Origin: Streptomyces sp. UW30
Lineage (GTDB): Bacteria; Actinomycetota; Actinomycetes; Streptomycetales; Streptomycetaceae
NCBI RefSeq assembly: GCF_008042075.1
Contig: NZ_RDBN01000033.1
Span: 288,223-335,820 of the forward strand
DNA: 47,598 bases
Direction: 5' to 3'
This document shows, piece after piece, positions 8,439 through 15,289 of the stretch. Numbering within the stretch: position 1 is the first letter of the stretch; the number at the start of each line of letters is the position of its first letter. The notes below the pieces were generated by a model that saw only the letters and a program-made list of their open reading frames with translations, did not search any database and was not told where the DNA came from. The position numbers and the translations under genes were made by a program.

Positions 8439-10268
8439 ATGCAATTCACGACTCGCCCGACCCTGAGCGGCACCTTCGGCATGGTGTCGTCCACCCACTG
8501 GCTCGCCTCGCAGTCCGCGATGGCCGTGCTGGAGCGTGGCGGCAACGCGTACGACGCCGCCGTGGCGGGCGCGTTCGTGCTGCATGTGGTCGAGCCGCAT
8601 CTCAACGGCCCGGCCGGCGAGGTGCCGATCCTCATCGCCCCGGCGGGCGGCGAGGTGCGGGTGCTGTGCGGGCAGGGCGTGGCCCCGGGCGGGGCGAGCG
8701 TCGCGCACTACCGGGGGCTCGGGCTGGACCTCGTGCCCGGGACGGGACCGCTCGCCGCCGCCGTGCCCGGCGCCTTCGACGCCTGGATGCTGCTGCTGCG
8801 GGACCACGGGACCCGGACGCTCGCCGAGGTGCTCGAATACGCCATCGGGTACGCCGAGCACGGGCACGCGCCCGTGGAACGTGTCGGCGAGACCGTCGAG
8901 ACCGTGTGGGAACTGTTCGAGACGGAGTGGACCTCGTCGGCCGAGGTGTATCTGCCGGGCGGCAGGGCGCCCCGCCCCGGTGAGCTGTTCCGCAATCCCG
9001 CCCTGGCCGCCACCTGGAGGCGACTGCTCGACGAGGTCTCGGGCGCCGGGGACCGGGTCGCGCAGATCGAGGCCGCGCGGGAGGTGTGGCGGTCCGGCTT
9101 CATAGCCGAGGCCCTCGTACGGCAGGCTCAGCGGCCCACCATGGACACCAGCGGCGAGCGGCACTCCGGCACGCTCACGGCCGCCGACCTCGCCGGCTGG
9201 TCCGCGACCTACGAGGCGCCGGCGACGTACGACTGGAACGGCTGGACCGTGTGCAAGGCGGGCCCCTGGAGCCAGGGCCCCGTCCACCTCCAGCAGCTCG
9301 CGCTGCTCCCGCCCGAGCTGCCCCGGTACGGGTCCGCCGAGTACGTCCATCTGCTGATCGAGGGCTGCAAGCTGGCGATGGCCGACCGGGAGGCCTGGTA
9401 CGGCGACGCGGCCGACGTGCCGCTGGCCGACCTGCTGTCGGACGAGTACAACGCCGCCCGGCGGGAGCTGGTCGGCGAGAAGGCCTCGCACGAGCTGCGG
9501 CCCGGCAGCCCCGGCGGGCGCACCCCGCGACTGTGCGCCCACGCGCGCGTGGCGGCCACCGCCAGGCCCGGCTCCGACGCGCTGGGCGCCGGAGAGCCGA
9601 CCGTCGCGAAGCGCCCGACGTCCCCGGTGCCCGGCGAGCCGGATGTCGCCGCCGACGGCGGGACCCGGGGCGACACCTGCCACCTCGACATCGTCGACCG
9701 CTGGGGCAACATGATCGCGGCCACCCCCAGCGGCGGCTGGCTCCAGTCCAACCCCGTCGTGCCCGAGCTGGGCTTCCCGCTCGGCACCCGGCTTCAGATG
9801 AGCTGGCTGGAGGAGGGCCTGCCGAACTCCCTGACGCCGGGCCGACGGCCCCGCACCACCCTGACGCCCTCCATCGCCCTGCGCGACGGCGTGCCCGTCC
9901 TGGCCTTCGGCACGCCCGGCGGGGACCAGCAGGACCAGTGGCAGCTGCACTTCCTCCTCGCGGTCGCCCTGCGCGGCCCGGTCCGCGGCGGACTCGACCT
10001 CCAGGGCGCGATCGACGCCCCGAACTGGCACAACGACAGCTTCCCCGGCTCCTTCTATCCGCGCGGGATGCGGCCGGGGAGCGTGACCGTGGAGTCCCGC
10101 ATGGACGCCGCGGTGGTCGAGGAGCTGCGGCGGCGTGGTCACGACGTGACCGTCGGTGACGCCTGGTCGGAGGGCCGGCTGTGCGCGGTGGCGAGGGACC
10201 CGCAGACGGGCGTCCTGTCGGCCGCGGCGAACCCGCGCGGGATGCAGGGATACGCGGTCGGCCGCTGA
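8439..10268 (+). CDS. gamma-glutamyltransferase family protein (YwrD-like)
   Basis: A 609-residue member of the Ntn-hydrolase gamma-glutamyltransferase superfamily, whose members self-cleave before a threonine and then hydrolyse or transfer gamma-glutamyl or related amide groups. The N-terminus has GMVSSTHWLASQSAMAVLER and GGNAYDAAVAGAF; the middle has GPWSQGP. The predicted nucleophile Thr413 sits in GDTCHLDIVDRWGNMIAATP, equivalent to the TTH motif of classical enzymes, so autoprocessing should occur there. There is no signal peptide, so it is a cytosolic type. The ATG at 8439 follows GAGG. A palindromic candidate operator lies just upstream. The substrate is unknown. Confidence 0.9.
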   Translation: MQFTTRPTLSGTFGMVSSTHWLASQSAMAVLERGGNAYDAAVAGAFVLHVVEPHLNGPAGEVPILIAPAGGEVRVLCGQGVAPGGASVAHYRGLGLDLVPGTGPLAAAVPGAFDAWMLLLRDHGTRTLAEVLEYAIGYAEHGHAPVERVGETVETVWELFETEWTSSAEVYLPGGRAPRPGELFRNPALAATWRRLLDEVSGAGDRVAQIEAAREVWRSGFIAEALVRQAQRPTMDTSGERHSGTLTAADLAGWSATYEAPATYDWNGWTVCKAGPWSQGPVHLQQLALLPPELPRYGSAEYVHLLIEGCKLAMADREAWYGDAADVPLADLLSDEYNAARRELVGEKASHELRPGSPGGRTPRLCAHARVAATARPGSDALGAGEPTVAKRPTSPVPGEPDVAADGGTRGDTCHLDIVDRWGNMIAATPSGGWLQSNPVVPELGFPLGTRLQMSWLEEGLPNSLTPGRRPRTTLTPSIALRDGVPVLAFGTPGGDQQDQWQLHFLLAVALRGPVRGGLDLQGAIDAPNWHNDSFPGSFYPRGMRPGSVTVESRMDAAVVEELRRRGHDVTVGDAWSEGRLCAVARDPQTGVLSAAANPRGMQGYAVGR

Positions 10269-10386
10269 CGATTCTCTGACGACAGGCTCCTGACCTGCCG
10301 ATACGCGCCCCTCATGTTCACGCCGATGCCATCCGGCGGCTACCCGGCGGGCGGGGTTTGTCAGTGGGGCGTGTTCTTATTGACGC

Positions 10387-11232
10387 GTGATCGAATACAA
10401 CGAAACCATCGAAGAGTTTCTCGCACGGCACTCGGCCGACGTGGAGGAAGCGGTCCGCAAGGCGGCCGCGGCCGAGATCATGCCGCGCTTTCAGCAGCTC
10501 GCCGAGCACGAGGTCGACCAGAAGAGCGGACCGCACGACCTGGTGACCGACGCCGACCGGCTCGCCGAGCAGTACCTCACCGAGGCGCTCCGCGCGCTCC
10601 TGCCCGGCTCGGTCGTGGTCGGCGAGGAGGCGGTGCACGCAGACCCGGCGTCGTACGACGCGATTCGCGGCGACGCCCCGGTCTGGATCGTCGACCCCGT
10701 CGACGGCACCCGCCAGTTCGTGCACGGCGACACCGGCTTCTGCACCCTGGTCGCGCTCGCCCAGCGAGGCACCCTGCTCGCCTCCTGGACCTACGCCCCG
10801 GCCCGCGACCAACTGGCCACGGCGATACGGGGCCAGGGCGCCCACCTCGACGGCGTACGGCTGCGCTCGGGCGCGCCGGAGCCCGGCGCCGACCTGCGCG
10901 TGGCCACATCCCACCCCGACTACACGACCGACGAGCAGAAGCAGGCGCTGCTCGGCCTGTGGAGCGAGGGCGTACGGCCCCGCGCCTGCGGTTCGGCGGG
11001 CCTTGAGTATCTCGCCGTCGCCCGGGGCGAGTTGGACGCGACGGCGTTCAGCTGGGAGGCCGCCTGGGATCACGCCGCGGGCATCCTCCTGGTCGAGGAG
11101 GCGGGCGGCACGCACCTGACCCACACGGGCGAGCCGTTTCGTATCACCGGCGGCAATGCGCTGCCGTTCACGACGGCACGGGACGGGGCGACGGCTCGGC
11201 GGGTGGTGGGTCTGCTGGCCGACGGTGCGTGA
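10387..11232 (+). CDS. inositol monophosphatase family protein
   Basis: A 281-residue metal-dependent phosphatase of the inositol monophosphatase / histidinol-phosphatase family. The metal sites are visible as GEEAVHAD and WIVDPVDGTRQF, and the C-terminal block as WEAAWDHAAGILLVEEAGG. Members remove phosphate from inositol phosphate, histidinol phosphate or similar small molecules; the sequence does not separate these. The GTG at 10387 has no strong ribosome site, so the transcript may be short-leadered. It is 118 bp downstream of the preceding gene on the same strand. Confidence 0.88.
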   Translation: MIEYNETIEEFLARHSADVEEAVRKAAAAEIMPRFQQLAEHEVDQKSGPHDLVTDADRLAEQYLTEALRALLPGSVVVGEEAVHADPASYDAIRGDAPVWIVDPVDGTRQFVHGDTGFCTLVALAQRGTLLASWTYAPARDQLATAIRGQGAHLDGVRLRSGAPEPGADLRVATSHPDYTTDEQKQALLGLWSEGVRPRACGSAGLEYLAVARGELDATAFSWEAAWDHAAGILLVEEAGGTHLTHTGEPFRITGGNALPFTTARDGATARRVVGLLADGA

Positions 11233-11326
11233 TCGCACACCCAGGTGCAGCTCCCTCACTGATGGTGTCAGTGGCCCGGCATATCCTGATCCTTCAAAGG
11301 CCATCGGCTGACGAAGGAGTCCGAAC

Positions 11327-12748
11327 GTGCCGTCGATGCTCGATGCCGTCGTGGTGGGTGCAGGGCCGAACGGACTGACCGCTGCCGTGGAGCTGGCCCG
11401 CCGCGGCTTCTCCGTGGCCGTGTTCGAGGCACGCGACACCGTCGGCGGGGGAGCCCGCACCGAGGAGCTGACCCTCCCCGGCTTCCGGCACGACCCGTGC
11501 GCCGCCGCACACCCCCTCGGCATCAACTCACCCGCGTTCCGCGCCATGCCGCTCGACCGCTACGGCCTGGAGTGGCTGCACGCCGGCCTGCCGATGGCGC
11601 ACCCCTTCACCGACGGCACCGCCGCCGTGCTGTCCCGGTCCGTCGCCGAGACCGCCGCCTCGTTCGGGCCGCGCGACGCGGGGACGTACCGCAGGCTGGT
11701 CGAGCCGTTCCTGGCCAAGTGGGACACCCTGGCCCGGGACTTCATGTCCCTGCCCCTCACCGCGCTGCCCCGCGACCCGGTCACGCTCGCCCGGTTCGGC
11801 CTGGTCGGGCTGCCGCCGTCCACCTGGCTGATGCGGCGCTTCCGGGACGAGCAGGCCAGGACCCTGTTCTCCGGCCTCGTCGCGCACATCATGGCCCCGC
11901 TGGGCGGCTTCGCCACCGGCGCCATCGGCCTGGTCTTCGCCCTCGCCGCCCACGCCCGCGGCTGGCCCCTGGCCCGTGGCGGCTCGCAGTCCATCTCGGA
12001 CGCCCTCACCGCGTATCTCAAGGACCTCGGCGGCACCGTCCACACCGACTACGTGGTCAAGCGGCTCGACGACCTGCCGCCCGCGCGCGCCTACGTCTTC
12101 GACACCTCACCCACCGCCCTGGCCCGCATCGCCGGCTTCGGCAACTACTACGAGGGCTATCGCTACGGCCCGGGCGTCTTCAAGATCGACTACGCGCTGG
12201 ACGGCCCGGTGCCGTGGACCGCGCCGGACGCCCGCCGGGCCGGCACCGTGCAGATCGGCGGGAACAGCGCGGAGATCGACGCCGCACTGCGCGCCGTGTC
12301 CCGGGAGGGCCGGGCGCCCGCCAAGCCGTTCATGATCACGGTGCAGCCCAGTGTCGTCGACCCCTCCCGGGCACCCGAGGGCAAGCACGTCTTCTGGGCC
12401 TACGGCCATGTCCCGAACGGCTGGACCGGAGACCTCACGGACGCCCTCGAACGCCAACTGGAGCGCTTCGCCCCGGGTTTCCGCGACCGCGTCCTCGCCC
12501 GGGCGACGGCCGGCCCGCCCGAACTCGCCGTCCGCAACGCCAACTACGTCGGCGGGGACATCGGCTCCGGCGCCGCCTCCGGACTCCAACTCCTGCTGCG
12601 TCCCAAGCTGTCGCTGTTCCCCTACACCACCCCGCACCCTGCGGTCTTCATCTGCTCGTCGGCGACCCCGCCCGGACCGGGAGTGCACGGCATGTCGGGG
12701 CACAACGCGGCCAAGGCGGTGTGGCGGCGGCTGCGCCAGGAGCCGTGA
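11327..12748 (+). CDS. phytoene desaturase-like FAD-dependent oxidoreductase
   Basis: A 473-residue flavoprotein of the CrtI/PYROXD2-like group. A Rossmann dinucleotide site ([13 protein letters not shown]) opens the protein, followed by [15 protein letters not shown]. The C-terminal FAD motif is present in the [20 protein letters not shown] region. Such enzymes desaturate carotenoids or oxidise other lipids; no carotenoid genes are nearby, so the substrate is open. The GTG at 11327 is preceded by GAAGGAG at good spacing. The next gene is a UbiA-type prenyltransferase 145 bp further on, and a functional link through isoprenoids is possible but unproven. Confidence 0.85.
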   Translation: MPSMLDAVVVGAGPNGLTAAVELARRGFSVAVFEARDTVGGGARTEELTLPGFRHDPCAAAHPLGINSPAFRAMPLDRYGLEWLHAGLPMAHPFTDGTAAVLSRSVAETAASFGPRDAGTYRRLVEPFLAKWDTLARDFMSLPLTALPRDPVTLARFGLVGLPPSTWLMRRFRDEQARTLFSGLVAHIMAPLGGFATGAIGLVFALAAHARGWPLARGGSQSISDALTAYLKDLGGTVHTDYVVKRLDDLPPARAYVFDTSPTALARIAGFGNYYEGYRYGPGVFKIDYALDGPVPWTAPDARRAGTVQIGGNSAEIDAALRAVSREGRAPAKPFMITVQPSVVDPSRAPEGKHVFWAYGHVPNGWTGDLTDALERQLERFAPGFRDRVLARATAGPPELAVRNANYVGGDIGSGAASGLQLLLRPKLSLFPYTTPHPAVFICSSATPPGPGVHGMSGHNAAKAVWRRLRQEP

Positions 12749-12893
12749 AGCCTGCCGCACGGCCGCTGCTCAAACGACCCACTTTTACCGGTAGTTGAGG
12801 CCGCAGGGTAAGGAAAACCTGTGTCTTCTTTGTCACTCCGCTTACCGAGGGGTAGGTGGCTGGATGCTCAACCGCCGCGAGTAGGGTGCCGCC

Positions 12894-14045
12894 ATGAAAG
12901 ATCGGAAAGCGGTTGCCCGCTGCGGATCCCGGTCTGCCGTGCGCCTCGCCGACCTCGCCCTGCTCGTCAGGGCGCCGGCCGCGCTGAGTGTTCCCGGTGA
13001 CGTGATCGCGGGAGCGGCCGCCGCCGGACGGCCGCTGGGCGCCCGTACCCTCGGAGTGATCGGTTCCTCCGTCTGCCTCTACTGGGCCGGTATGGCCCTC
13101 AACGACTACGCCGACGCGGCGGTTGACTCCGTCGAGCGGCCCGAACGACCGGTGCCGTCGGGGCGGGTTCCGCGGCGTACCGCGCTGGCCGTGGCCGGGG
13201 GGCTCACGGCGGCGGGGATCGGACTCGCGGCGGTGGCGGGCGGACGCCGTAGCGTCGGCGCCGCGTTGCCGTTGGCCGGGCTGGTCTGGGCGTATGACCT
13301 GAAGCTGAAGTCCACCGCGGCGGGAGGCTTCGCCATGGCGGGGGCGCGGATGCTGGATGTGCTGGCCGGGGCGGTCGTGCCGGGGCCCGGCGCCGGCTCT
13401 GTCGGTACCGCGCTGCGACATGCGGCAGTGCCCGCCGCGCTGGTCGGTGTCCACACCGGCACGTTGATGGCGCTCAGCCGTCATGAGATCGGCGGTGCGC
13501 CGGTGCGGGTTCCGGTTCGGACGCTGGCTGTGTCGGTGGCGACGGCGTTTGCTGCGGCCGTTCCGGTTGTCCGGGCCGACCACGGACGTGCCGTGACGGG
13601 GCGTGCCGTGACGGGGCGTCTGTCGTCTGCCGCGCCGTCGGGGCTGGTCGCGCAGTTCCCCGCGCCCCTTGAGGGCGTTGGTGTCGCCGCCCGCTTCAGG
13701 GAACTCTGCGCCGCCTCCTCCGAAGGGCTCCGCGCCGCCTCCTCCGAAGCGCTTCGCGCCGCCTCCTCCGAAGGGCTTCGCGCCGCCTCCTCTGCAAGGC
13801 TTCGTTTCGCTGTCACCGTCGGCGCCGCTCTCACCTACCTGGGGACGTACGGAACCGCTCAAGCCCGGGCCGTGCGAGAGCCCTCCGGGGCGAACGTGCG
13901 GCGGGCCGTCGGGGCCGGGATCGTTGGGCTGGTGCCTCTTCAGGCTGCGTTGACCGCGCGTGGCGGGGCCCCGGTCGTCGCCGCCGCGCTCGGCCTCGTT
14001 CACCCCCTCGCGCGACGGCTGGCCCGGCGCATATCGCCCACCTGA
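12894..14045 (+). CDS. UbiA/EboC-like prenyltransferase with in-frame repeat insertion
   Basis: A 383-residue polytopic membrane prenyltransferase. The aspartate-rich motif NDYADAAVDSVERP begins at residue 70 and a second DLKLKSTAAG region follows; about eight membrane segments are predicted by eye. It resembles the SCO3242 / EboC-like group, which sits next to a sugar-isomerase-type gene as here. About 77 residues (229-305) are foreign to the family: two VTGRA copies, LVAQFPAPLEG from a dispersed repeat, then four ASSEGLRA-type repeats. Without them the length would be about 306, normal for UbiA. The insert lies between membrane helices in a probable loop, so activity may survive. The ATG at 12894 has a weak ribosome site. 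Confidence 0.85.
   Translation: MKDRKAVARCGSRSAVRLADLALLVRAPAALSVPGDVIAGAAAAGRPLGARTLGVIGSSVCLYWAGMALNDYADAAVDSVERPERPVPSGRVPRRTALAVAGGLTAAGIGLAAVAGGRRSVGAALPLAGLVWAYDLKLKSTAAGGFAMAGARMLDVLAGAVVPGPGAGSVGTALRHAAVPAALVGVHTGTLMALSRHEIGGAPVRVPVRTLAVSVATAFAAAVPVVRADHGRAVTGRAVTGRLSSAAPSGLVAQFPAPLEGVGVAARFRELCAASSEGLRAASSEALRAASSEGLRAASSARLRFAVTVGAALTYLGTYGTAQARAVREPSGANVRRAVGAGIVGLVPLQAALTARGGAPVVAAALGLVHPLARRLARRISPT
13587..13616 (+). repeat. 15-bp tandem duplication in prenyltransferase gene
   Basis: Two adjacent copies of CGTGCCGTGACGGGG (13587-13601 and 13602-13616) mark the left edge of the insertion in the prenyltransferase gene and keep the frame. Confidence 0.8.
13622..13680 (+). repeat. 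dispersed GC-rich repeat, copy 2 (inside the prenyltransferase gene)
   Basis: The last 39 bases (13642-13680, starting GGCTGGTCGCGCAGTTCCCC) are identical to 15251-15289; the first 20 are related. In this reading frame they encode LVAQFPAPLEGV, a segment alien to UbiA proteins. Confidence 0.85.
13701..13812 (+). repeat. 24-bp tandem repeat, about four units
   Basis: Three near-perfect 24-bp units (13722-13745, 13746-13769, 13770-13793) are flanked by degenerate partial units at each side. Each contains CGCGCCGCCTCCTCC. They encode eight-residue repeats of the ASSEGLRA type. This is a short-repeat array likely to vary in copy number between strains. Confidence 0.85.
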
Positions 14046-14373
14046 GACCCACCCACCTCCGTGTGAGGAAGCGGCACCATGAGACCTCCCCCCACGCCTC
14101 TCAGATTCGGCTACGGCACCAACGGCTTCACCCACCACCGGCTGACCGACGTCCTCACCGTCCTCGCCGACCTCGGCTACGACGGCGTCGCGCTCACCCT
14201 GGACCACAACCACCTCGACCCGTACGCCGAGGACCTGCCCCGCCGCGTCACCGCCCTCGCCCGGCAACTCGGGCGGCACGGTCTGGACATCACGGTGGAG
14301 ACCGGCGCCCCCTACTTCCTCGACCCCTGGGGCAAGCACCTGCCCACGCTGATGTCGGACGGCTCCGAGCGCA

Positions 14374-14559
14374 GGATCGACCTCCTGCGCCGCGCCCTGC
14401 GCATCGCGGCCGACCTCGGCTCGCCCACCGTCCACCTGTGCAGCGGCCCCGCCCCGAAGGGGCTGGACGAGCAGGACGCCTGGAAGCGGCTCGCGGCGGG
14501 CATCGAGGCTGTGCTGGAGAGCGCCGAGAAGTACGGGGTGGCGCTGGCCTTCGAGCCGG
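14374..14559 (+). repeat. 186-bp inverted repeat, left arm (native)
   Basis: This arm is the native coding segment of the isomerase-like gene, starting GGATCGACCTCC and ending TTCGAGCCGG. I compared it base by base with the reverse complement of 14776-14961 and found no difference. The loop between arms is 216 bp. Confidence 0.95.
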
Positions 14560-14775
14560 AGCCGTACATGTTCGTCGACACCGTGGAGCGGTGCCTGCAG
14601 CTCGCTCGACTCGTCGACGGGCACGCTCTGTTCGGGATCACTCTGGACGTCGGTCACGCGCACTGCGTGGAGGAGCGCCCCGTGCTCGACTGTGTGCGCC
14701 GGGCCGCCTCGCTCGTGCGTAACGTGCAGATCGAGGACATGCGGCGCGGCGTCCACCAGCACCTCGAATTCGGCG

Positions 14776-14961
14776 CCGGCTCGAAGGCCAGCGCCACCCC
14801 GTACTTCTCGGCGCTCTCCAGCACAGCCTCGATGCCCGCCGCGAGCCGCTTCCAGGCGTCCTGCTCGTCCAGCCCCTTCGGGGCGGGGCCGCTGCACAGG
14901 TGGACGGTGGGCGAGCCGAGGTCGGCCGCGATGCGCAGGGCGCGGCGCAGGAGGTCGATCC
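14776..14961 (-). repeat. 186-bp inverted repeat, right arm (copied)
   Basis: Exact reverse complement of 14374-14559. Its left edge interrupts the isomerase-like gene just after the sense sequence for HQHLEFG. Its right edge abuts the 3' part of an unrelated gene. The identity implies a very recent event or an artefact. Confidence 0.95.
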
Positions 14962-15220
14962 CACCGGGGGTGCCTCCGGGACGCCTGCGGCGACCGGGGG
15001 TGCGTCGGTCGATCCGGATACCGGGCAGGTCATCGGAGCGGGGAGCCCTGCGGGCGGCGGGACCGGGGTGGATGCGTTCGCTCAGCCCGTCAGTACGTCA
15101 CGGGGGATCAGTGGGGGTACGCGGACGGCGCTGATGGCCTTGGCCGGGGTGCTGTTGCTTGCGATCACCGTGGGGCCTCCGCTGATAAGCCGGCGACTCA
15201 AGCGGGGCGCTTCGCTGTGA
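14962..15220 (+). pseudogene. 3' remnant of a membrane-anchored surface-protein gene
   Basis: The frame ending at the TGA 15218-15220 encodes about 85 residues. It has a Gly/Ser/Thr/Pro-rich linker (TGGASGTPAATGGASV), then a single transmembrane anchor (ALMALAGVLLLAITVGPPLI) and a basic tail ISRRLKRGASL. This is the C-terminal architecture of the next gene's product. The rest of the gene is missing: sequence before 14962 is the inverted isomerase copy. It therefore looks like the stump of the first gene of the surface locus, probably a PstS-like protein. No start codon or ribosome site supports independent expression. Confidence 0.7.
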
Positions 15221-15230
15221 TGGGTCGTCG

Positions 15231-15289
15231 TTCGTCTGCCGCCCGGTGGCGGCTGGTCGCGCAGTTCCCCGCGCCCCTTGAGGGCGTTG
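15231..15289 (+). repeat. dispersed GC-rich repeat, copy 3 (at start of PstS-like gene)
   Basis: Bases 15251-15289 are identical to 13642-13680. The last base of the repeat is the G of the likely GTG start at 15289, and the repeat's GAGGG (15280-15284) sits in ribosome-site position. The repeat therefore appears to supply the translation start signal of the downstream gene. Confidence 0.85.

Larger units (their letters stand above)
14079..15134 (+). pseudogene. TIM-barrel sugar-phosphate isomerase/epimerase-like gene, 3' end replaced
   Basis: Residues 1-232 (14079-14775) are an authentic xylose-isomerase-like TIM-barrel protein: FGYGTNGFTHHRLTDVLTVL, TLDHNHLDPYAEDL, metal-ligand-type AFEPEPYMF and ITLDVGHAHCVEE. 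At 14776 the gene runs into an exact reverse-complement copy of its own 14374-14559 segment. The frame then passes through antisense sequence and part of another gene to a stop at 15134, giving a 351-residue chimera. The normal C-terminal strands and helices are lost, so the barrel should be broken. The ATG follows GAGGAAG. Upstream context is the UbiA-like gene, 33 bp away. It is either a real rearrangement or an assembly error. Confidence 0.8.

Noticed and set aside
13701..13812. CRISPR or mobile element signature
   Set aside because: The 24-bp units are directly adjacent with no unique spacers, no terminal inverted repeats and no transposase.
12648..14897. A 749-residue minus-strand frame across the prenyltransferase and isomerase genes
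   Set aside because: It mirrors the sense codon bias and has no ribosome site or domain; part arises only because of the inverted repeat.
14900..15220. Independent 106-residue gene starting at 14900
   Set aside because: The start lies in the antisense inverted-repeat arm; only the part after 14962 is genuine sequence of a lost gene.
15220..15288. ATG at 15220 as start of the PstS-like gene
   Set aside because: It would make 23 residues of repeat-derived sequence precede a complete signal peptide; GTG at 15289 has GAGGG upstream. Kept as an alternative only.
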